Made by a program: the position numbers and the translations under genes. Shown here piece by piece: positions 15,983 through 21,991 of a stretch of DNA of 21,991 bases (positions are counted from its first letter, which is position 1; each line of letters opens with the position of its first letter). The notes under the pieces are model-generated. The model had not been told where the DNA came from and made no database searches. It saw only the letters and a program-made list of their open reading frames with translations. Source of the stretch: a virus; IMG/VR virus record IMGVR_UViG_3300042564_001213, positions 1 to 21,991 of that record; one strand, given 5' to 3'.

Positions 15983-17758
15983 TTGGAAAACAATACATCT
16001 GAAAATAGTAATCTTGCGTTAGAACAACGTGCGTTAACTCTCCTTGAAACTTACGAGGGGGCGAATAACTATATCCTTAAATTAAAATTTCAAAAGGAAA
16101 GTAATAAAAGATTTTACCCTACTCGAGCACAATCTGATTATATTATAAATTATTACGAAGTTACACCAAAGGTAGCCAAAAAATGGGTTGATTTAGACCC
16201 TTACTTTGCAAAGAAAATTGCCGATGAAAAATTACTAACCAAAATTCCTGAACAAATATGGGTTGAAAAGCTATTAGTTGAGAAAGACAAATCCTATCAT
16301 GTTTGGGGTAAAGTATTGGAGAACGAAACTATCCATGATTTTTGGCTACCAAAAGGTGCTTTGATTAAAACACACACAATTAAAGATGTTAAAATTGATT
16401 ATAGTAAATATAGTCATAGACCACCTCTTGAACATCAACCAATTGCAATTGAAAAATTGGTTGGGTCGAAACGATTTATATTGGCCGATGACATGGGTCT
16501 TGGTAAAACAACCATCACGGTTATTGCCGCATTAGAAAGTGGTGCTAAAAAAATATTAATTGTTTGTCCGGCTTCTCTGAAGATTAACTGGCAAAGAGAA
16601 ATTGCTAACTACACAGATAGAAGTGTTTATATTTCGGAAGGTAAACACTTTTCAACTGAACACGATTTTGTTATTGTAAATTACGATATTCTTAAAAATT
16701 TCTATGATTTAAAAGACAAAGAAAATTCTTTAATCACTCAAGGTAATTTTGACCTTATAATTTTGGATGAGGCACACTATGTTAGTAATGGTCAGGCAGC
16801 AAGAACAAAATTAGTTAATAGTTTTTGTAAAAAAGTTGATAAACTTTGGTTGTTAACCGGCACACCTATGACCAATCGACCAATGAACTATTTTAATTTA
16901 CTATCGTTAATTGAAAGTCCTGTTGCACAAAATTGGATGGCATACGCTATTAGATATTGTCAGGGGTATCAATTTACTGCGGGGACTCGTAAAATATGGA
17001 ATGTTACGGGGGCATCAAATTTAGAAGAGTTGAGAGATAGAACATCAAGACAAGTATTAAGAAGATTGAAAACTGATGTGTTAGATTTACCTGAAAAAAT
17101 AATTACACCAATATACTTGAGATTAAAATCTAAAATGTATGAAGGTTTGATGGGTGAGTATTACGATTGGTACGATAAGAATCCGGATGAAAGTACATCA
17201 TTAACAGTTCAATTCAGTAAACTAATGAAAGTTCGCCAAGTAATTGCCGAAGAAAAAATTAAAGACACAATTGAACTTGCGGAAAACATTATTGAACAAG
17301 GTAAGAAAGTTATTATCTTCACCAATTTTACCGAAACTTTAAATAAAATTACGGAACACTTTGGTAAAATCGCTGTTAAATTAGATGGTTCAACATCAAA
17401 ACCTCAACGACAATACTCTGTTGACCAATTTCAAGAAAATGAAAAAATTAAAGTGTTTGTCGGAAATGTTAAAGCTGCCGGTGTCGGAATTACATTGACC
17501 GCCGCTGAAGCCGTAATAATAAATGACCTATCATTTGTTCCGGGTGATTTGGCTCAAGCTGAAGACAGAGCATACAGATATGGGCAAAAAAATTCGGTAT
17601 CGGTTTACTATCCAATCTTTGATAATTCAATAGAAGGAATCATTTATGATATGGTTAATATGAAAAAACAAAACATTGGAACTGTGATGGGTGATAATAT
17701 TGGTGAGAGTGGTGATTTCATTGAGGAACTTATGAATAAAATCAACACTCGGAGATAA
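15983..17758 (+). CDS. SNF2-family helicase/translocase (HARP-like)
   Basis: A 591-residue superfamily 2 ATPase. An N-terminal region of about 140 residues precedes the motor. Then come the Q-like LEHQ, Walker A DDMGLGKT (residues 169-176), motif Ia CPASLKINW, Walker B DEAH (262-265), motif III LTGTPMTN (291 on), motif V-like GNVKAAGVGITLTAA and motif VI QAEDRAYRYGQ (525-535). The spacing and the DRAYRYGQ motif are those of SNF2 proteins of the SMARCAL1/HARP type, which anneal or remodel branched DNA; in phages such proteins act in replication, recombination or control of late genes. The only start in the frame before the motor is TTG at 15983, because an in-frame stop lies 34 bases upstream and no ATG occurs. 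It is divergent to the neck gene. Confidence 0.9.
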   Translation: MENNTSENSNLALEQRALTLLETYEGANNYILKLKFQKESNKRFYPTRAQSDYIINYYEVTPKVAKKWVDLDPYFAKKIADEKLLTKIPEQIWVEKLLVEKDKSYHVWGKVLENETIHDFWLPKGALIKTHTIKDVKIDYSKYSHRPPLEHQPIAIEKLVGSKRFILADDMGLGKTTITVIAALESGAKKILIVCPASLKINWQREIANYTDRSVYISEGKHFSTEHDFVIVNYDILKNFYDLKDKENSLITQGNFDLIILDEAHYVSNGQAARTKLVNSFCKKVDKLWLLTGTPMTNRPMNYFNLLSLIESPVAQNWMAYAIRYCQGYQFTAGTRKIWNVTGASNLEELRDRTSRQVLRRLKTDVLDLPEKIITPIYLRLKSKMYEGLMGEYYDWYDKNPDESTSLTVQFSKLMKVRQVIAEEKIKDTIELAENIIEQGKKVIIFTNFTETLNKITEHFGKIAVKLDGSTSKPQRQYSVDQFQENEKIKVFVGNVKAAGVGITLTAAEAVIINDLSFVPGDLAQAEDRAYRYGQKNSVSVYYPIFDNSIEGIIYDMVNMKKQNIGTVMGDNIGESGDFIEELMNKINTRR

Positions 17759-17772
17759 TCTGTTTGTTGAGA

Positions 17773-17791
17773 TATTTATATGATATAAATA
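17773..17791 (+). promoter_or_regulatory. TATTTATA / TATAAATA inverted pair before the SOD fusion
   Basis: TATTTATAT at 17773-17781 and ATATAAATA at 17783-17791 form a perfect inverted repeat around one G. The left arm is the exact motif on the coding strand, 20 bases before the ATG; the right arm is the T4 late promoter core on the same strand, 9 bases before the ATG. This is the only place where both orientations are so clearly paired. Confidence 0.48.
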
Positions 17792-17800
17792 ACAAGCCGA

Positions 17801-19339
17801 ATGAAACATATTGAAAATAAAATTAAACTCATTACGGAAGAGATTCAAAATGTTGAAAAACAAGAAAATAAAGAACTCTTTCTTAATGAGATGAAAAAAA
17901 TAGGAATCGAAAAATTACCGTATTCCTACTCAGCTCTAAAGCAATTTATTGACGCTGAAACGATGAACTACCATTATAATAAACATTATAAGGGGTATGT
18001 AGATAAACTAAATTCCGCACTTAAAAATAAAGATTACGGTGATTTAGAACTTGAAGAAATAATTAAATCTATCAGTAGATTTAATCAAACAATCCGAAAT
18101 AATGCCGGTGGGGCTTTTAACCACGCACTTTTTTGGAAAATGTTATCACCTAAAACTCAAACTCCAAATGGTGAGGTAATCAAACAAATTAAAAAAGATT
18201 TTAATACTTTCGCAAACTTTAAAAAAGAATTTGAAACCGTTGCCAAAGAAAGATTTGGTTCCGGGTGGGTTTGGTTGGTCTTAACTAAAAGAAATACTTT
18301 AAAAATTGTATCCACACAAAATCAAGATAACCCTCTTATGAACTCAATTGAAGATGGTGGTTACCCCGTACTAGGTTTAGATTTATGGGAACACGCATAT
18401 TACTTAAAATACAGAAATAAAAAAGATGATTATATTAAAAACTTTTGGAAATGTGTTAATTGGGAATTTGTTAACCAATTATATACTATGAGAGTTAATA
18501 ATAAATTAAATGAGAGTATTGCTCTTAAATCTGTAATATCTGAAGGTAAATCTGAAAGATGTAGTAGAGAAATGAATGAAGCTATCCGAATGGTGTTTAA
18601 TATTAACCCTAAAGTTAAGACAATCTTCAAAGATAGTATCAATCAAATAATGAAAGAAGTTTTTCCCGATAACTATTATGGAAATAACGAATATGCCGAA
18701 GGTGAAGTTGCCGGAGTTTATGATTTAGAGAAAGATGGTCGTTCAGTTTTAAATAAATTAAACACAAATTACAGTTGTTTCTGTATTTTATTAAATGATA
18801 TTAATCAAGTATTAAACTCAAAAAACGAACCTGAAATAAAAATAATTGGACTAAAACCTTTTGAACAAATTAGTGAAGTTAAAAAATTAGTTAACGTACT
18901 AAACGAATATAAATTCAGAATTTTTTCACAAAAATCATCTACATTTCAAAATCTTATGAAAGTTCTAACCCAAACAGATAGTTGGGGACAATCTCGTGAA
19001 GATAAAACTATTGAGATTTTAAAAAAACAATTTGGTAAAGATAATGTCAATGCTGTTGGGAAACTTGGTAGTAAAGAAGATATGATTGGTGGGATTGATT
19101 GTGAAGTTATTGTTGACGGTGTTAAAAAAACTGCTCAAATTAAACCATTTACAGGAGAAAAAGAAATTAACGACTCTGTCATGATTTTAGGAACCGCTAA
19201 TGTTAAAAGATATTCAACAGATTGGTTAATATTCACTCGTAATAATAAAGAAGTTCTAATCTTTGATAATAAACATTCAAAAATAATGGATGGTCAGTAT
19301 ATTTTCCCTAAAGAAGACCTGATTTATACATTAAGTTGA
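17801..19339 (+). CDS. Mn/Fe superoxide dismutase fused to PD-(D/E)XK-like nuclease domain
   Basis: A 512-residue fusion. Residues 35-228 are an iron/manganese superoxide dismutase, which converts superoxide to oxygen and hydrogen peroxide. The four metal ligands are present: His58 (NYHYNKHY), His108 (NHALFW), Asp194 and His198 (LDLWEHAYY). NNAGG before the second His and NQDNPLM with Gln175 resemble the Mn type. The first 34 residues are a Lys/Glu-rich helix. A linker (about 229-250) begins with MRVNNKLNESIALKSVISEG, like the N-terminal tags of other genes here. The C-terminal part has GIDCEVIVDG (Asp433, Glu435) and AQIK (Gln446, Lys448), with an upstream helix at SREDKTIEILKKQFG; this is the layout of a PD-(D/E)XK nuclease fold, with Gln in the usual Glu place. 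Fused function is inferred; it could be a packaged virion protein. Confidence 0.78.
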   Translation: MKHIENKIKLITEEIQNVEKQENKELFLNEMKKIGIEKLPYSYSALKQFIDAETMNYHYNKHYKGYVDKLNSALKNKDYGDLELEEIIKSISRFNQTIRNNAGGAFNHALFWKMLSPKTQTPNGEVIKQIKKDFNTFANFKKEFETVAKERFGSGWVWLVLTKRNTLKIVSTQNQDNPLMNSIEDGGYPVLGLDLWEHAYYLKYRNKKDDYIKNFWKCVNWEFVNQLYTMRVNNKLNESIALKSVISEGKSERCSREMNEAIRMVFNINPKVKTIFKDSINQIMKEVFPDNYYGNNEYAEGEVAGVYDLEKDGRSVLNKLNTNYSCFCILLNDINQVLNSKNEPEIKIIGLKPFEQISEVKKLVNVLNEYKFRIFSQKSSTFQNLMKVLTQTDSWGQSREDKTIEILKKQFGKDNVNAVGKLGSKEDMIGGIDCEVIVDGVKKTAQIKPFTGEKEINDSVMILGTANVKRYSTDWLIFTRNNKEVLIFDNKHSKIMDGQYIFPKEDLIYTLS

Positions 19340-19347
19340 TATTTATA
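19340..19347 (+). promoter_or_regulatory. TATTTATA motif before the gp13-like gene
   Basis: An exact TATTTATA on the coding strand, beginning at the base after the SOD-fusion stop and 13 bases before the gp13-like ATG. It suggests that the neck gene can be transcribed separately from the genes before it. Confidence 0.45.
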
Positions 19348-19360
19348 AAATAAAAACATT

Positions 19361-20503
19361 ATGGCAATATTAACTGGAGCGACATACCAAACAGCTATTA
19401 TACCGGAACCGGATAGAACTAAACTATATACTAGAATTAAACATCTATTAGGGGCACCATTAAGAAGTGTTGAATTAGAAGATGAACAAATGGATAGTTT
19501 ATTAGAACTTTCTATTGGGGATTATTCTCAATACATACAAGATTGGTTAATTGAGTCACAATGGACTTCATTATATAATTTAAATTTAGATACTGAATCA
19601 TTATCAAGAGCATTCATTACTAAAAGTTTAGATTGGGAAACAAGATATACTTACGCATACTCTAAAATCGTAGGATTACAAGCTGGTGGTGATTGGGTAT
19701 TGAAAAAAGATTTTGTTCAATTAGTACCAAACCAACAAATATATGAAATACCTGCAAACCGAGAGATAAATGAAGTATTATGGTTTACTCCTTCAGAATT
19801 AAATGGGTTGTTATTTGACCCGTGGACTTTTGGTGGTTTAGGTGGTGGTGGTTTTGGTGGACCGGGTGGATTTGCTCAAATGGGTGCATCAGGGTCTTAC
19901 TTTATGATGCCAGCATTTGACATGTTATTAAGAATGCAAGAAATTAACATTCAAAGAAGAATTATTGCAGGTGATTTAACATATACCATTACAGCATTAC
20001 CTGAAGGTAAAAAAGCATTACACTTAATGAATACCCCTGGTGGTAAATTTGATTTTGGTAATCAACAAATGGCAAGAGGTAAAGTTTGGTATTGGTATTA
20101 TGATGTTGGTCCTGCCGATAGAGATAATTGTTTAAAAAACAATCCGGATATTATAAAACTACCATCAGACGTTCCAATTGATTCAATGTCTTGGATTGAT
20201 TTAAACAATCCTGCCCAACAATTTGTTAGAAGATGGTTTACAGCATATTGTAAAGAAACATTATCAAGAGTTAGAGGTAAATTTAGTGGTAACATTAAAA
20301 CACCCGATAGTGAATTGACAATGGACTACGCAACTTTAGCGACCGAAGGTAAAGATGAAAAAGCAAAACTTGAAGAAGAATTAAAATTAAGACTTGAAAG
20401 ATTACGTCCTGAAAAAATGATGGAAAGAGAAGCTTTACTTGCAGAAAATTTAAATAAACAACTTAAGTTCCGAGCAATGCCGAGACAAATTTATGTAATA
20501 TAA
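19361..20503 (+). CDS. Neck protein (gp13-like head completion)
   Basis: A 380-residue protein resembling T4 gp13 (309 residues), which with gp14 closes the DNA-filled head and gives the tail its attachment site. The N-terminal stretch YTRIKHLLGAPLRSVELEDE followed by a helix ending SIGDYSQYIQDWL is the family's usual opening (a helix, LGxPxxxVEL, then an acidic turn). Residues about 155-180 are a Gly-rich loop, GGLGGGGFGGPGGF, missing from the T4 protein as I know it, probably a flexible insert. The C-terminal part includes VWYWYYDVGPADRDN and a charged helix (KAKLEEELKLRLERLRPEKM). It is on the plus strand, whereas the other neck and tail genes are on the minus strand. The next gene starts four bases after its stop. 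Confidence 0.68.
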   Translation: MAILTGATYQTAIIPEPDRTKLYTRIKHLLGAPLRSVELEDEQMDSLLELSIGDYSQYIQDWLIESQWTSLYNLNLDTESLSRAFITKSLDWETRYTYAYSKIVGLQAGGDWVLKKDFVQLVPNQQIYEIPANREINEVLWFTPSELNGLLFDPWTFGGLGGGGFGGPGGFAQMGASGSYFMMPAFDMLLRMQEINIQRRIIAGDLTYTITALPEGKKALHLMNTPGGKFDFGNQQMARGKVWYWYYDVGPADRDNCLKNNPDIIKLPSDVPIDSMSWIDLNNPAQQFVRRWFTAYCKETLSRVRGKFSGNIKTPDSELTMDYATLATEGKDEKAKLEEELKLRLERLRPEKMMEREALLAENLNKQLKFRAMPRQIYVI

Positions 20504-20506
20504 ATT

Positions 20507-20893
20507 ATGAATAAGATATCAGATAGATTTACAAGAAAAACAATTAACGAAAGACGATTTTTAGGTAATACTTTAATTGAAATAGAAGAACCTGAAATAA
20601 CACAACCTGAAATAATTCCAATGAAAAAAATAATTACTAGTAATGAATACCAAACAAATGGTGAGGTTTTAATTGTTGTCAAAGATGTTGAAACTTGCAA
20701 TCTTAAATTAGACTCAAATACAACAGAACATATCATTATTAAAGCACTAACCAAAGTTTTTATCAGACCTAGTTCAGGTAAAATTGATGAGTTTTATGAT
20801 GAAATCTTTATTGATTGGGGTGCGTGTGTTGAATTTTATTTATTAGAAAATAATTGGTACATTGTCTCATCAGACGGATTAAAATTAGAATAA
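20507..20893 (+). CDS. Small beta-rich protein, possible virion decoration or fibre-type domain
   Basis: A 128-residue protein in the same transcription unit as the gp13-like gene. The N-terminal 40 residues are charged (ISDRFTRKTINERRFLGNTL, then acidic and Pro-containing). The rest alternates strands: GEVLIVVKDVETCNLKLDS, EHIIIKALTKVFIRPSSGKI, FIDWGACVEFYLLENNWYIV, ending SSDGLKLE. This rhythm, with a 'xNxWYIVSSDG' end, is common in small phage virion proteins with jelly-roll-like or fibre-type domains. I do not recognise a specific family. Translation is probably coupled to the gene before it. A bidirectional terminator follows directly. Confidence 0.55.
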   Translation: MNKISDRFTRKTINERRFLGNTLIEIEEPEITQPEIIPMKKIITSNEYQTNGEVLIVVKDVETCNLKLDSNTTEHIIIKALTKVFIRPSSGKIDEFYDEIFIDWGACVEFYLLENNWYIVSSDGLKLE

Positions 20894-20894
20894 A

Positions 20895-20920
20895 AAAAGG
20901 TGTCGAATATGACACCTTTT
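20895..20920. terminator. Bidirectional terminator between convergent units
   Basis: A perfect 10-bp inverted repeat, AAAAGGTGTC at 20895-20904 and GACACCTTTT at 20911-20920, with a 6-base loop. The A run on one side and T run on the other give a U-rich tail in both directions, so it can stop both the plus-strand neck unit and the minus-strand polymerase unit, whose stop lies at 20926-20928. Confidence 0.85.
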
Positions 20921-20925
20921 CTGTT

Positions 20926-21991
20926 TTAATCAATATGTTCTTCCCAACCAGGTTCGGCTAACTCATAAATATATTCAGAACTAACACCAACTCTTTCCCA
21001 AAACTTTAATTCTAAATCAGTTATTGTTAATAAATCTTCAATTGTATCTTGGTCACCTTCTTTATTTGGAATACCACCAATTAACTCACATTGAGTTTTA
21101 GTAAAGAATCCTCTATCTTCCGGATTAGCAATTAACAAACTTTCTCTTAATTCTTTATTAAAAACAATCAACAATGGTTCGACCTTTTTATTAAATGTTG
21201 AGATTGCTCTTGGAACATTATACTCTCCGGTTAAATCGGGGTTATTCTCAATTTCCGTTTGGTCTAACATATAACAATTCAATTGTATTGTTGAGGTAGA
21301 CTTATCTTCAGGTTCCACACCATTTACTGATGTGAACAAATCTAACGCTTTTTTAGTATAATTGTTTTTAGTTATTTTTTGTACATCCCCGTGTGACGCT
21401 TTCAATCCATTATTAACATAACTAATTACATCACCCAATGAAACTTTTAAATTGTGTTTGATTGCTAATTCCATATGAGCCATTCTACTCATCAACGAAC
21501 CCGCCTTTGTTTTCATTTCACATCGTTTTTTATAGTCCTCAACCGATAATTTAACTCTTGCTCTTTGTGCAATTTGTTTTAATGGTATTTGTTGGTCGTA
21601 TATTCTTTGGTGATATTCAAAATACCACTCAATAAATTCTTGTCCTTTTCCTTCCAATAATAACTTCACACCTTTATCTAAAAACACCTCAATGTATAGT
21701 GGTAATTTTTTAGACTTAATTGAATTCCCGGTTAATTTAATCTTACCATTGGATTCCATAGTTGCATAATTCTTTCTACTTAAATTAATACAAGAATCCC
21801 AAGTTCCATCACAATCTAACCCCATCTCACCTTTCATAAACAAATCGTTGTATTCTGCGGTGTCGGCATAATAACCTCTGTATTCTTTACCTTCTTCAAC
21901 CAACCAATTCAATCCTTTTCCGATATAAACTCTATCATCAACACCACCTTCAGGTAAACTAAAGTTGACACCATCGGTATCAAGTACCAAA
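20926..21991 (-). CDS. Family B DNA polymerase, C-terminal part (truncated by window edge)
   Basis: The last 354 or so codons of a DNA polymerase that begins beyond the right edge. The visible part opens with LVLDTDGVNF, the motif C that carries the two catalytic aspartates of family B polymerases (bases 21970-21981 encode DTDG, where most family members have DTDS). After it, SRKNYATMESNGKIKLTGNS is the palm-to-thumb KxY-type motif that contacts the primer, followed by a helical thumb domain. It replicates the phage genome. It is transcribed toward the plus-strand neck unit and ends just before the shared terminator. The first triplet in the window (TTG) is an internal codon rather than a start. 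The exonuclease domain cannot be seen. Confidence 0.85.
   Translation of the reverse strand, partial: LVLDTDGVNFSLPEGGVDDRVYIGKGLNWLVEEGKEYRGYYADTAEYNDLFMKGEMGLDCDGTWDSCINLSRKNYATMESNGKIKLTGNSIKSKKLPLYIEVFLDKGVKLLLEGKGQEFIEWYFEYHQRIYDQQIPLKQIAQRARVKLSVEDYKKRCEMKTKAGSLMSRMAHMELAIKHNLKVSLGDVISYVNNGLKASHGDVQKITKNNYTKKALDLFTSVNGVEPEDKSTSTIQLNCYMLDQTEIENNPDLTGEYNVPRAISTFNKKVEPLLIVFNKELRESLLIANPEDRGFFTKTQCELIGGIPNKEGDQDTIEDLLTITDLELKFWERVGVSSEYIYELAEPGWEEHID

Noticed and set aside
17627-18642. Minus-strand frames at 17627-17863 and 18430-18642
   Set aside because: Shadows of the helicase and SOD-fusion genes, whose own motifs are clear over the same bases.
1-21991. tRNA genes, CRISPR array, integrase or insertion sequences
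   Set aside because: No cloverleaf, no regularly spaced identical repeats with unique spacers, and no transposase or recombinase motifs were seen.

Overview
The window comes from a large, AT-rich, tailed phage with a T4-type contractile tail. It carries a tail sheath, tail tube, gp53-like baseplate wedge, gp13-like neck protein, a very large baseplate protein, a family B DNA polymerase and a SNF2-type helicase. There are no bacterial housekeeping genes, rRNAs, tRNAs, integrase or transposase. The leaders are A-rich and mostly lack Shine-Dalgarno sequences, which fits a phage of Bacteroidota; the host is an inference from style only.

Layout. From 1 to 15934 almost everything is on the minus strand and forms a late tail module. 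Read in transcription order it holds a candidate neck protein (15934-15419), two small unknown proteins (15419-15006 and 15022-14576), a gp15-like tail terminator candidate (14574-13537), the sheath (13252-9899), a HAD-fold phosphatase-like protein (9841-9023), the tail tube (8843-8355), a tail assembly chaperone (8240-7485) with an open +1-frame extension to 7343, the tape measure (7297-5417), a 1668-residue baseplate protein with an OmpA-like domain (5370-364), and the gp53-like wedge (361-35). A 54-residue ribbon-helix-helix protein (13376-13540) sits on the plus strand between the sheath and the terminator candidate. From 15983 to 20893 the plus strand carries a SNF2/HARP-type helicase, a superoxide dismutase fused to a PD-(D/E)XK-like domain, the gp13-like neck protein and a small probable virion protein. 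A hairpin at 20895-20920 separates these from the convergent C-terminal part of a family B DNA polymerase, which runs off the right edge.

The order sheath, tube, chaperone with frameshift, tape measure, baseplate is the classical contractile-tail order, so the parts support each other's assignments.

Most notable: (1) a probable programmed +1 frameshift in the chaperone, with an SD-like stretch, a UUU slip codon and a CGG A-site codon arranged as in prfB; (2) an apparently intact Mn/Fe superoxide dismutase fused to a nuclease-like domain; (3) an 8-bp motif, TATTTATA (reverse complement of the T4 late promoter core), on the coding strand shortly before most transcription-unit starts; (4) a Thr/Ser-rich insert in the sheath; (5) an OmpA-like domain inside the large baseplate protein.
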